The notes below the pieces were generated by a model that saw only the letters and a list, made by a program, of their open reading frames with translations, was not told the DNA's origin and searched no databases. DNA of 64,000 nt. Origin: Orientallactaga sibirica. Its lineage: Eukaryota; Chordata; Mammalia; Rodentia; Dipodidae. Positions 48,097-59,335 of this stretch are shown here, piece after piece (within the stretch, counting starts at the first letter, position 1; every line of letters starts with the position of its first letter). Made by a program: the position numbers and the translations under genes. The stretch covers positions 16,335,501 through 16,399,500 of the forward strand of contig JAEOAD010000034.1 of the NCBI GenBank assembly GCA_036365145.1. Direction: 5' to 3'.

Positions 48097-49560
48097 TTCT
48101 TTTAAAAAATTTATTTATTTATTCTAATTTTACATTCATGTTGGTGACCCTGGTAGCCTCCTCCCTGTCTTCCCCCCTCCAAAGGGACCCTTCTCTTTGG
48201 TGAATGTGGGTCATGCATTATTGGGGTAGTCAACCTTATGCAGGAGAGGCAAAGTCTCTGTGCATAATGACCCAACTTGTGGCTCTAATACTCTTTCTGC
48301 CCTGCCCTTCTTCTGCAAATTTCCCTGAGCCACGTTGGGATCATTTTAGTTCTACTTGAGTAATGAGGTCTTGGGAGCCTCCGTATGTCTGGATATCTGG
48401 CTTAGTAGGAGTTGAATGTTCTCTGTGTTTATCTCCTTCAGCCTTATTCTGGTTTTGGGTTCACCAAGAAAGCGGTACTCTTGCCCATTTCCCAAGTTAC
48501 TCAATGGTTTCAGCTGGGGCCCTGGTGAGGTGTGATAGGCTGATCCTCCCTTCAGGTTTGTCATCCATCTGAAAAAGAGAAGCAAATTCTCCAACACAGA
48601 GAGAAATTATTACTAGATAGATAGATAGAATGGCCATAGTTATTTTAGAGAGAATTTTACAAGCATAGGCCCTCTTCTAGCCCACATTTGGTGGGAGCTT
48701 GATCTTGAGAATGGGCTCATTTTTTGTACATGATTTTGACTTATTTTTCAGTTCTAGCTATGAGTTCCATTCCACTGAGTGGATCTATTAGCCAAATCAA
48801 GAGCGGTTGGTTACCCACCATGGCTGTGTACCACTATTGCACTTGTTTGAGCATTACTACAGGTTGTTTCTTGCTGGCTAGCTTAGACTGTAAGTTGTTT
48901 GGACAGATGTCAGTCATTTTCCCCCAGTCTCTCATGTAGCACCCTCTGGCACTAGACTAGCTATCTAGGGCCTACCCTCTTCCAGATTCCAACCAGGTCA
49001 CTCCATGTTTCATCCCAACAGCATACAATGTCTTTGGCAGTAGGGTCTTACAATTAACCTTTGGTGGGTCATCAAGAGCTCTGACAGAAATCTGTCTTTT
49101 TTTGGGAAACCTTGTAGGTCTCTCTGACCAACACCTCATCATGAAATTTAACCCCATGCTGGTACTGGGAGTTACAAGTCAGTGCCAAGGAAGGTGAAGG
49201 AAGAAAAAGATAGGTACTATAAAAGAGAAAGAGAGCACAGAGAGGAGAGGGAGAGAGAGAGAAAGAAACAGGAAAAGATTAAGGTTGGTCTTCAAGATGT
49301 TCTCTCCAGGTCCCTGTGGTTCAGATATTTCCTCTGCTGGTCTGCTGAAGGATCATTGTGTTAGCCTGTTGTTCAGAATATAGGATTTTATGGTACAATT
49401 TCTATTTAGGTCCCTATTTCTATCTCCCCACCCTTACCCTCCCTTCTACCCTATCACTCCCTCCCACCCTTACCCTCTCCTCCCATCCCATGCTCTCTAT
49501 TCTCTGGTCCTCAAGGTACTTATTAAATATGGCAGCATCTTGGGCGGATTCAGGTTAGGA
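48097..49560 (-). mobile_element. 3' UTR of the inverted L1
   Basis: A T-rich left end is the reversed tail. 'gtgcataatgacccaacttg' and the following 450 bp match the 3' UTR copy at 28.6 kb. A GA-rich (L1-sense CT-rich) patch lies at 49185-49275, and a pyrimidine-rich patch at 49420-49500. Open frames here are antisense or chance. Confidence 0.85.
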
Positions 49561-50405
49561 GCCACAGATGAATGATATCATGCAATGATTATCTTTTTGT
49601 GATTGGGTGAGTTCACTGAGAATTATGTTTCATGTTCAACCATTTTTTTTTCAAATTTTATTGTTTGATTTTTCCTTACTGCTGCATAGAATTCCATAGT
49701 GTAGATATACTATATCTTTCTTATCCATTCATCTAATGATGGACACCTGGGTTGATTCCAGCTCTTAGCTCTTATGAATTGAGCAGCTATAAACATGGTT
49801 GAGTGAATCTCTCTGATCTGAGGCTTGGAGCTTTTAGGGTAAATGCCCAGTAAGGGAATAAGTGGATCTGTTGGTAGGTATATAGTCATCCTTTTCCAGA
49901 GTCTCCATATAGCTTTCCATAATGTTTCTACCATTTTACATTCCCACCAAAAGTGAAAGAGTGTTCCTATTTCTCCATAGCCTTGCCAGCATTTGTTTTC
50001 ATTAGTTTTTTTTAATGTTAGCCATCCTTACTGGGGTAAGATGGAATCTCATAGTTGTTTTAATTTGCATTTCCCTGATGATAGGGATGTTGAACATTTT
50101 CTTAAGTGTGTGTTTGCCATTTGTATTTCTTCCTCTGAGAACTCCCTGTGCAGTTCTCTGCCCCATTTTGTGAATGGGTTGTTTGATGATGCATTGTTTA
50201 GGCTTTGGAGTTCTTTGTAAATTCTAGAAATTAGGCCTCTGTCAGTTGTATAGCTGGCAAAAATTTTCTCCCATTCTGTGGGTAATCTGCTGGCTTTGGT
50301 TATAGTATTTTTGTCAGTGAAAAAGCTCTTCAGCTTCATGAGATCCCAGTGGCGGAGTGATTGTTTAATTTCCTAAGCTGTTGGGGTTTTGTTCAGGAAG
50401 TCTTA
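49561..50405 (-). pseudogene. L1 ORF2 C-terminal fragment (broken)
   Basis: Minus-strand frames at 50049-50339 and 49710-49934 encode typical ORF2 C-terminal landmarks: 'MKLKSFF', 'EWEKIFASYTTDRGLISRIY', 'PLIPLLGIYPK' and 'FIAAQFIRAKSWNQPRCP'. Between them are stops and a shift of frame, and the end near 49600 is degenerate. The fragment begins at the inversion junction (50405). It lies downstream of the reverse transcriptase domain, so it has no catalytic core. Confidence 0.9.
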
Positions 50406-51285
50406 GTGCTAGAAGTACTAGCTCAAGCAATAAGACAGGAGAAGGAAGGAAGAAGTTAAGTTAGCCCTATTTGCAGACGACATGATTCTGTACATAAGTG
50501 ACCCGAGAACCTCCATCCCAAAACTCTTAAAGGTGACTAGCGCCTTCAGCAAAGTAGTGGGATATAAGATTAATGCACAGGAATCAGTAGTCTTTCTATA
50601 TGCAAAAGACAAAGGTACAGAAAAAGAAATAAACAACATTGTCCCAATTTCAATAACAAGAAAGAAAATAAAATACCTTGGAATAAAATTAATCAAGGAA
50701 CTGAAAGACCTATATAATGAAAACCTAAAAACACTCAAGAAAGAAATTGAGGCAGACTTCATAAAATGGAAAGACTTCCCATGCTCCTGGATAGGCAGAA
50801 TTAACATTGTGAAATGGCAATTTTATCAAAAGCATTATATATATTTAACGTAATACCAATAAAAATCCTGACTTCTTTCTTCACTGAGATATAAAGAAAT
50901 GATCTCAAAATTCATATGAAAAGGCAGAAGGCCTTGTATATGCAAGCATATCCCCAGAAAAAGAAACTCCTCTGGAGGCATCATCATATGTGATCTAAGG
51001 CTACACTACAAAGCCATGGTAATAAAAACAACATGGTACTGGCATAAAAACAGGAATATAGACCAATGGAACAGAACAGAGCACCCAGACTTTGGGTCAA
51101 GTAACTACAGCTACTTGATATTTGACAAAGGCCCTACCAATGTAGACTAAAAAAGCATCTTCAACAAATGGTGCTGGACAAACTGGACAACTATATGTGG
51201 GAAAATGAAACTCGATCCACCCATCTCACCATGCACAAAAATCAAGTCCAAATGGATCAGAGACCTCAATATAAAACTGGAAACT
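50406..51285 (+). pseudogene. L1 ORF2 reverse transcriptase fragment (inverted, broken)
   Basis: Plus-strand translation gives 'VLEVLAQAIRQEKE', a frameshift near 50445, then 'LALFADDMILYI'. The FADD catalytic aspartate pair of the reverse transcriptase is at 50470-50481. The frame continues open to 50853 with 'KVVGYKINAQESV', 'KIKYLGIKL' and 'WKDFPCSWIGRINIVKW'. After that stops and shifts accumulate, but '[14 protein letters not shown]'-like and '[11 protein letters not shown]'-like words can be followed to the target duplication. The palm is only partly present. A relic with no activity expected. Confidence 0.93.
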
Positions 51286-51300
51286 CTGCCTTTTATTTCT

Positions 51301-51767
51301 CTAATCAGCAGAGATAATGAATCCAACATCCCTAAACAGTATTAACTCAACACATATGGACTTCCATCTTCTAAAGACCACCTTCCTTCTTCCTTCCGTT
51401 TCTTTCCCCCTTACCCTATTGTCTCTCTACAGTCTCCCTTATCTTCAAAAAGGTCTCTTCTCTGCCTCATCCTTATCCTTGATCTTCATTTATGCTGTAC
51501 CTTCGCCCATCTTTATTCATTACCTTCATATTTATTATTCATCCTTCTCTCTTCAGCAGCCATACTCTTGGAGGGGCTCAGATTGTGTTCAAATTATGTG
51601 AATTTTGAGTAGTTTTGTAAGTCCTCAGTATATGATTGAGTCATCTATAAAACAGGTCAACAACTGGTATGCCACATAATCTTTGTGTTGATATCAGATG
51701 ATATTGGTAAAAGATAAGATTAAATATAACACCTTAAAAATGAACACTGGCAAGTCTGTGAGTTTAA
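51301..51767. other. Unassigned, pyrimidine-rich
   Basis: The 51360-51560 part is CT-rich on the plus strand. No recognised element. Confidence 0.4.
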
Positions 51768-51842
51768 CTTGGCATTAGAGCCTTGCCTAGCATATACAAG
51801 GTTCTGGACTAAATCCCAGCACTGCCAAAGAAAAAGAAACTG
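51768..51842 (+). repeat. ID-like SINE fragment
   Basis: 'gcattagagccttgcctagc', 'aaggttctggactaaatccc' and 'agcactgccaaagaaaaag' fit the ID body from the A-box onward with an A-rich tail. Confidence 0.65.
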
Positions 51843-53278
51843 GCTAATAATGACCAACATCATTTTCATGGTATACACATACATTAAAGGAAAAATCTGA
51901 GTTATTTTCTCTCCTGTTTTCATTTCTTTATTCTTTTCAAACCTTCAGTTCCTCTTGAATGAGGTTAAGTATCCCTTACTTGTATTTTCATGACTCCTGA
52001 CTCAAACCCTTAGAGCTCATGTAACACTGGTTTATAATTGCCTGTTTTACCTTCCTTCTGTCTTCTCCACCTGTATTGGAGGTCCTGTCTTGTTCAATAC
52101 CATAATACTAGGGCTTGAGGCAGTGCCAGGGAATGTTAGGGCCTGGATGCAGGCTTAGGTTAAGATGAGTGAGTTATTTGAATCATAATATTTAAGAAGG
52201 ACTCACTCTTATAACCATATATGTGTAATAGATACTAAGTAACAATTTATGAGCTGACATATTGGATGCTTTTGTTCCGCTTCCCCTACACCTTCTCAGT
52301 CACAGTTCCCAACCACAGGAGTCTTTTGTTTCTCTCTCACTCTGTCTCCCACTCTTCCTGTTAACTCCTGTTCTCACCCATAGATGCCATGGCCGGACTC
52401 TGTTTCTTTAACAACATTCATCTTTTCTCGCTAGTATTCATGCCTCCTTCATTCTTCCCAATACAATCTTCCTCCTACCCTTCCTCCATCTTGTCCTATT
52501 TATGTGCTTGAATCTGGAAAAAATGTCTCTTCTCTGTGTCTCTTCCCTTATTGTTGTATATGATTGTGTTTTTGTTTTTGTTTTTGTTTTTCTTTTTGTC
52601 CATGGAGGGAAAAGATTCCTTTGATATTGCTTCAATGGATCAGGATAGACACAAAAAACATGCACAAATTTTGCTTAATGTGGAAAATTTTATTCCTATT
52701 AAATTACCTTGGTTTCCAAACAGCTGCAGATCTCAAAACTCAAAGCTCCGAACCAGGACATTGTCCTCTCCCAGGGGTGAATGGCATTTGTAAAAGTCTT
52801 TAACCACCTTTCCCTATAGTCACTTAATGAATAGAAGTTACGTTATTAGTTGGGCCTTGATTTGATACTGAAAAGGTAAAACTGTTAAGAACAGATCTAG
52901 GTTCAGGTCTGGAAATAAAAATATAAGACATAAGCTGTTAGTCAACTACTTCCTCCTTCCCGACACCTGTTTGTTGTTGCCTCTAATTTCTAAGATCAAA
53001 ACTTATCAGGCATTTGCATCTACCATTTGAGCTAAATTCACATTAGCTATTCAATCTCTTCTCTATTTAGAATATTTCCCCAAATAAGATTGCCTGAAAA
53101 ATTTTAAACTTAAATTTAGGAACAGGTAGCTTTGAAAAAATACAAACTAACTGATATTTGCATAAACAATTTGTAGAAAAACTGAACAATAATTATTCTA
53201 GGGTGGGATTTAGCCTGTTTCATGTTTCGAACTCCATGTTTCTGTGACTGTCCAGAGGTTTACATAATAGCTAACACT

Positions 53279-53282
<4 letters not shown>
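51843..53282. other. Unassigned intergenic sequence (1.4 kb)
   Basis: Includes a (GTTTTT)n patch at 52566-52598. No recognised repeat or exon. Confidence 0.4.

Positions 53283-53374
<92 letters not shown>
53283..53374. repeat. Compound (AT)23(GT)23 microsatellite
   Basis: Uninterrupted AT dinucleotides at 53283-53328 switch to uninterrupted GT at 53329-53374. Both halves are 46 bp by my count. The translated Tyr/Ile and Cys/Val frame is an artefact. Confidence 0.95.
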
Positions 53375-53377
<3 letters not shown>

Positions 53378-54574
53378 GCACTATACTTGATATTTGTTCT
53401 AAGCACTAAATGAGGATACAGTGTAGGGGACAAAATGTAGTTTTATGGTAGTCCTCATATGTGGGATGCATAATTTTTTTTTGGAAGAAGAACTGACCAG
53501 GAGAGATTGAGTGAAGAGGAGAGGAAGACCATCTTAGGCACAAGAAATGTTTAGTTTTTTGAGAGAACATAACCTGTTGCATCCTCTTTTAAGAAAATTT
53601 AGTAATATTTGGCATTTTTCTTAAATAATTTGACCTAGCATCCCCATTCCCAATGGTGTTCTTAAATAAATTGGTATACCAAGAAAAGACATATATACAA
53701 GAGGAACATTCAAACATTGTTGGGAGCAAGAAAAATGAATGGAAATGACATAAATGTCTGTCTATGGAGGAGTTGTACCCAGGGCACTTTGTTGCTGCTA
53801 ATAAGAACCAGCTTTTCTTGGTACCAGGACAATAAATCTGTGTGATATAAAATCAAGTGCTGACATCTCAGGGACCATGGTACTATTGTGATGTCTTTGA
53901 TGAGTTAACATGATGAGGGTAAACGATGGTCCTAGGATGCTCTTAATGACAAAATTCTCATCATGAAGATAGGATACTTTCTCAGGAAGGTTGGGAAACA
54001 AAATGAAAGTTTGGCAATGTTTGTAGTGTACTCATTCTTTCTCCCCGTTGCTCAACCAAACACTATATATGCCACTGTGATGTACTTTGATAGAATTGAT
54101 TGAAGTTACTAATCTCTTGACTTTTAGTCAATCCAAAGGATGACCCTGACTTAATCACTTAAGAAACTTTTTGAAGAAGCATCGGCATTGACCATGTAAA
54201 TCTTCTGAACAGCTTTTCTTTCTCATTCTATCTTTATCTTGGACACCAGGAGTTCTAGCCTGTGCTTTTGAAGTTCTACACTATTTTTTTATCCTCTTTT
54301 CTATCTTCCTACTGACTGAAATTTTTAGACAGACATACTGCTGCTTAAGCTAACTGTGTTCAATAAATCCATGTACATAAAAACATGTATGTATGTACTT
54401 ATTTTTCAGTATATATGGGTCTTCTTTGACAGGACGTTGATAGATGTACTTTTAGCATAAATAAAGCATGTACAATACAATACACATACATTTACACAGC
54501 AATTTTTTTTTGTTGGAGAAATTTTGGAGCTTCAAGGGAAAGAATCAATGGTGGGAATAGTTCAGTTTTTCTTA
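53375..54574. other. Unassigned intergenic sequence (1.2 kb)
   Basis: No recognised repeat or exon. A 67-codon minus-strand frame at 53798-54001 shows no domain. Confidence 0.4.
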
Positions 54575-55035
54575 ATTTAGCAAATGTTTGTACAAAATAA
54601 AGATTTCTCAACAACAATTTCATATGCAGCTGCAATTCACTCTGATCATATTCATCCCTTATTCCCACTCTCTTGTCCTTGTATTCTTTCTCATTCCACT
54701 TAAATTTGACTCCTGCTTTCATTTTTTTTTCAGATCTAGATTCCACATATGAGAGAAGACATGTTTTTTTCTGAGTATGATTTATTTAAGTTAATATGAT
54801 GTTCTCCATTTCCATGGATTTTCTTGCAAATGACGGAATTTCATCTTTATGTTGAAAAACAACTTCGTGGGTACATGTTCACAATTTTCTTTTTTCATTT
54901 TTCTGTCAATGGGCACCTAGGCTGGTTCTATAACTTGGCTACTGTCAATAGTGCTGTAATGAGCATGGGATACAGGTACCTCTTTAGTATGCTTTCATTC
55001 TTCTGGACATAAGCCCAGCAGTAGTATAGCTGAAT
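54575..55035 (-). mobile_element. Old L1 fragment: 3' UTR and ORF2 C-terminus
   Basis: Landmarks read in antisense: 'ctcaacaacaatttcatatg', 'actctgatcatattcatccc', 'attccacatatgagagaaga', 'atgatgttctccatttccat', then 'gggcacctaggctggttcta' and 'gtcaatagtgctgtaatgag' from the ORF2 C-terminal region. More diverged than the L1 at 48-51 kb. It may extend to about 55140. Confidence 0.8.
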
Positions 55036-56059
55036 TGTATGGAAGTTTTAATGTTAGCATTTTCTTATTTGTTGTACTTAGCTTCAAGCTTTATGTTTAT
55101 CAAAAGTTCATTACTATCTCTGTCTTTACAAATTGAGGTTATAAAGTATTCAGCTAAATTTGTTATCTGAGCCAATTTTAAGTGGATAGTTAAGTGAGTC
55201 TAAATATATCTACTTTGCTATGAAAAAGATCTTCAGAAATTTTTCATCTTGTAAAACCAAAACTTATACCTTTTAAGCAGCAGTTGCTCTTTGTCCCACC
55301 CTCAGCCTCTAGTGACCACAATTCTACTCCCTGAAATTTGGTCTACCTTTCCTCTCAATGGAAAAACTGACATAATATCGGTTTACTGATCACTTAATCA
55401 ATTATTTTCTGTCACTGAAATAAAGAGCATTTTGCACATATAACTTCCATGTATTCAAGATACACATTGACTGCCAAAATTTCACTGTCAAATAGCTATT
55501 GAGTTGGACACCTTGGGACATGAAGATGAATAAGTTGAAGGATAATAATAAAGCCTTATGGATCTTATGGGCTGTTTTGAAGACATTGAGAAAATGGATA
55601 TATCATGGACACTGAAGTTATGAAAACATTAATAATATTTAGCATTTTTATTAATAACATGATCTAAGGTGGAGGCCAGGGAGGGAAATTCCTCTGCAAA
55701 GTGAACCTGGGAAAGCCATTTATCACTGCCCTTGATATTCTCAGAAATGGAGAATAGGTAGGGCCATATGATCCTTGGGATGTATTAGTTAATTTGTCAT
55801 GTGCTCTTCCATATGGATAGTCCATTAAGATACACAGAAAAATTAAAATAAATCATAAAAGTACAAAATAAACTAGAACATGGTTTATTTTTAATGATTT
55901 TGATTTAATCCTAACTCTTTAGGCAATAACACAATATAACAATTCTCTTTACTCCTTTTAATTTTTATATAGGTTCTAATATGATTAAAATGATGTTATG
56001 AGTGATAATTTCATCACTCATTTAGAGTATAATCTATGCTGACATTAAGACAATGGAAA
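55036..56059. other. Unassigned intergenic sequence
   Basis: AT-rich, with no recognised repeat or exon. Confidence 0.4.
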
Positions 56060-56185
56060 TATTTAGCCTTAACAAACCTGCTCTGAAGTGTGTTAGTGTT
56101 ATTAGACCCATTTTCTGAGTTAGAAACTGTGACTTAGAGAAGTTACTGAGCTACATAATGCCACACAGAGTCCAGGTAGCTGTAG
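56060..56185 (-). repeat. MIR SINE
   Basis: 'cccattttctgagttagaaa', 'ctgtgacttagagaagttac' and 'gagctacataatgccacaca' match the antisense MIR core. Confidence 0.7.
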
Positions 56186-56333
56186 GAGTTGCTCCACCAG
56201 TTAGAGTGGATAGGGGCTGAATGAGCTGGATTCATCCTCTGATCTTTGAGATCAGTGGGAGTCAAAAGACAATAACAATGAGTTGTAACTCAAGGAAAAA
56301 TGATAAAAAAAAATCCTAAAACATATGTAAGGA

Positions 56334-56340
<7 letters not shown>

Positions 56341-56366
<26 letters not shown>
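56341..56366. repeat. (GA)n microsatellite
   Basis: About 13 GA units within an A-rich context. Confidence 0.9.
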
Positions 56367-56370
<4 letters not shown>

Positions 56371-56639
56371 CAAGCTCATGCTAGCTCCGTGTGTTAGAAG
56401 GCACAGGTGTGAACACCATGAACACCAAAGTGATCATTGTTCAAAATAGAAGTGTCTTTGTCAAACAGAGTCAATTTAAATTATATATTATGTTTATATA
56501 TATACACATACACAGAGCAAATAACCTAATTTGGAATATCCTTAACCAGCCCCCATCCCAACCACCAGTCATACACCAAGATAATTTATTCCCTAATCCC
56601 TGGCTCATATTGTGTGGTTGCTAAATATATTTTTACAAA

Positions 56640-56829
56640 TGTATTTAGCATTTATTTATGTGTGTGTATGCACCTGTGTTCCTTGGTTTGTTGTCACTGC
56701 AAAAAAAAATGCCAGGCAATATTTGTGCCATTTTTGGGTCTGGCTTTACATGAGTGGCTGGAGAATTGAATCTAGGCTGACTGGCTTTGCAAACAAGCAC
56801 CTTTAACTGCCGAGCCATCTCCCAAGTCC
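56640..56829 (-). repeat. Dip-type SINE, diverged
   Basis: The tail side is GT-rich (56660-56672). The middle has 'ttggtttgttgtcactgcaa' and 'ttttgggtctggctttacat', and the right end 'ctttaactgccgagccatct'. An internal A9 run interrupts it. Confidence 0.7.
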
Positions 56830-56889
56830 CAATAAATATCTTTTAATGAATAATTTATATAGATTTTTGATTCTAGAAGACCTAGGATT

Positions 56890-57065
56890 ATAAACTATCC
56901 ATGTGTAATTTACTTAACTTCTCAAGTTCTCAGTACCCTTGTCTATAAACAATGTCATTACAATAGAATACCAATGCTATAAAGTGAAATATCTTATGAA
57001 AAATGATTATGCCTACAATGTAAAAAGTGTCTAGTAAACAATGCTATAATTGGATGATTAATAAA
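56890..57065 (+). repeat. MIR SINE
   Basis: 'taatttacttaacttctcaa', 'ctcagtacccttgtctataa' and 'gtctagtaaacaatgctata' follow MIR in sense. Confidence 0.65.
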
Positions 57066-57119
57066 ATGTCCCCACCAACATTCTGAAGGATTTAACCAAT
57101 ACACTTCTTGTTCTTCAAA

Positions 57120-57165
57120 GTCTCCCTTTACTGAGAGAGGGAGGGGTAGAGGGACAGAGCAAGAG

Positions 57166-57204
<39 letters not shown>
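57120..57204. repeat. GA-rich tract with (GA)n
   Basis: Purine-only stretch ending in about 20 GA units (57170-57204). Confidence 0.9.
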
Positions 57205-57206
<2 letters not shown>

Positions 57207-58597
57207 AACTCTATTTTCTTAAAATTTTACTCTGTAAACTGTAAGATGGTCTCTCTAAACCTGAGATCAGACTTTTGGAAGGAAGTTTGGTTTGTCTAAT
57301 CCTTTTGTGCCTTCAGTGGGAAAGGAGACTAAAACAAATGAAACAATATGTCATAAATTCAGATTGAAGTAAAAAGCCTGAACTGCTCCCAGCCTTTTCT
57401 AGACCTAGTAGGCCACACAACCTGTGTTTTACTTTGCCAGGCTCTGGAATTTCAGCACAGACAAGTTTATTCCTATCTGCCACCAGTCTTACTATGCTTT
57501 CCAGCTGTGAGCATTGTATTCTTTTAAATGTCTTGCCCCATCATTGGTGCCGAAGGATACTAAAAAATTGTTAGTGGATGGTTTCTAAATTAGAAATGAG
57601 GAGAAGATATCCATATTCAAACCAGCTTCGTTTTGCTGGCACTTTTCTTTCTGCCTTCCCCTCACAGATGCAAGCTAGAGTTTAGGAAACTGCTTGTGCA
57701 TTATGGCTGTTATAGAACCAAGCTATAATTTTCAGGCTAATGGAAGACGTATTGGCAAAAGTTGACATTAAGTGGAACTAATTGCACTGTAACTGCTAAA
57801 TAACTAAGAAATAACTACCCTGTAATTTATGGTGCAGTGTGGACTGTTCAGTAACTTTGGGGCTCTTCATCTAACAAGGAGTTCAGTGATGCATGAGCTA
57901 CGAAACTTTCTACCATTCAGAATGCCCCAGATGCTGAAGGGTGTGTTGTACAAACATGCACGATAGCAGTTTATAGAGGTAGCATGCCCACTTAGGGTAA
58001 TGGCTCCATTCCAGTGCTTAGTGGACGAGAATCATCCCTCATTGCATCTTAGTTGCAGGTCCACTGTAGTTTGTAATAGAAAACGTAGTGCATACCTCAG
58101 TAGTTATGTCTTTTATGCTTTGATTCTGCTAATGGGTAGACATTTCTCTAGGGACCACATAAATTAAAGAAGAAAATAAGGGCAAGTAATGAGGCATAGA
58201 GGGCAATACTCTCTTCTGTATGACATAGCCCTGATGTCTGATTAGGTTATGAAATCCAGTTCTTCCAAGCCATCATCTGAACCACAGCTCTAGTGAAGGA
58301 CTGTATTAATTTCCATTCACCTATCACGGTAACATTGTTCCTGAGTCCCTGCCACTTATTACTCTTTCCTACCCAACTTGTGCTCACAGTCCATTTTTGC
58401 ATAGTTAATATTTATCCTCTAATGTCAGAAATGTGCTTAGACAACTTCTTCTTAACTTCCTTAAATGCTCTCCTGCTATCTAAAACAGGATTTTGCAAAA
58501 CCATGATGCATACAATAGGAACCACAAGAGATAGGTATGGTAAGTGCATTATTTGAAATGGTCATGTTATATCCTTCTCTTAGAAACACATCCCATA
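57205..58597. other. Unassigned, repeat-free block (1.4 kb)
   Basis: No repeat recognised. Base composition is more even than in the surroundings. No exon or RNA gene called. Confidence 0.4.
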
Positions 58598-59107
58598 AGG
58601 AAGTGGGAAGATGGCTCAGTGAGCAAAGTACTTCTTGCCATGTTAGCATGAGGACCTGAGCTCATTATCACCCACACTCACATGAGAATGCTGGGCATGG
58701 AGGCATACCTATCAATCTAGAACTGGGAAGATGGAGATAGGAGGATCTCTGGTACTCTCTGGAATGCTAGTGTAGCCAATTTGAGTGCCAGTCTCAATGA
58801 ATGATGCTCTCTCAAAAATAAGACAAAGTAGCCAGGTATACTGGCACATACCTTTAATCCGAAGCACTCAGGAAGCAGAAGTAGGAGGATCGCTGTGAGT
58901 TTGAGGCCACCCTGAGACTACAGAGTGAATTCCAGTTCAGTCTGAGCTAGAGTCAGGCCCTACCAAAAAAAAAAAAAAAAAAAAAAAAACAGAACAACAA
59001 CAACAACAAAAGATGAAAAGGTGATTGAAGAAGCCATCTAACATCAATCTGTGGCATCCACACAATTAGACACTCACATTCATACACATCCACCTATGCA
59101 CATAGAA

Positions 59108-59148
<41 letters not shown>

Positions 59149-59150
59149 CA
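58598..59150 (+). repeat. B4-like SINE split by a B1
   Basis: First part 58598-58825: ID-like head 'gtgggaagatggctcagtga' then B1-like 'gctgggcatggaggcatacc' and 'aatgatgctctctcaaaaat'. Second part about 59012-59150: the B4-specific 'ggtgattgaagaagccatct', 'ctgtggcatccacacaatta' and a (CA)n end (59110-59145). The B1 between them is younger. Confidence 0.8.
58831..59011 (+). repeat. B1 SINE nested in a B4
   Basis: Body 'gccaggtatactggcacata', 'gtaggaggatcgctgtgagt', 'gctagagtcaggccctacc', then an A-tract of about 27 and a CAA-rich tail. Flanking words agacaaag and agatgaaaag are only a weak target duplication. Confidence 0.9.
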
Positions 59151-59335
59151 AAAAATAAGTTTATGCTTTAAGACTTGAGTAAATTGTATAGTGAGGAATC
59201 CTGTTTAACTTGGTCTTTTTCAAACTTTGATCCTCCTAATCCATCTGTGTATATATGCATAAAAGGTGGGTCTTGTGTGTGTGTGTGTGTGTGTGTTTGT
59301 GTGTATGTGTGTGTGTGCGTGCACGTGCATGTGTG
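59151..59335. other. Unassigned, ending in a GT-rich microsatellite
   Basis: Interrupted GT repeats at about 59275-59334 abut the L1 start. Confidence 0.6.

Larger units (their letters stand above)
48082..51300 (-). mobile_element. L1 with 5' inversion and perfect 15-bp target duplication
   Basis: The 15-bp word ctgccttttatttct stands at 48082-48096 and 51286-51300. Between them, 48097-50405 reads as L1 on the minus strand (3' UTR plus C-terminal ORF2). The adjoining 50406-51285 reads as L1 ORF2 on the plus strand. In L1 coordinates the inverted piece ends just before the minus-strand piece begins, so the two together are nearly collinear apart from the flip. This is the known signature of twin-primed reverse transcription. 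Total insert 3.19 kb, lacking the 5' UTR, ORF1 and the N-terminal part of ORF2. Confidence 0.95.

Noticed and set aside
50482..50853. 123-codon frame with a real reverse transcriptase motif as a possible live gene
   Set aside because: It is the L1 ORF2 fragment inside a 5'-inverted insertion, with a frameshift before it and stops after it. Not an independent RT gene.
57700..58100. Possible exon or conserved RNA
   Set aside because: No open frame, splice pair or foldable family that I could recognise. Kept only as a conservation candidate.
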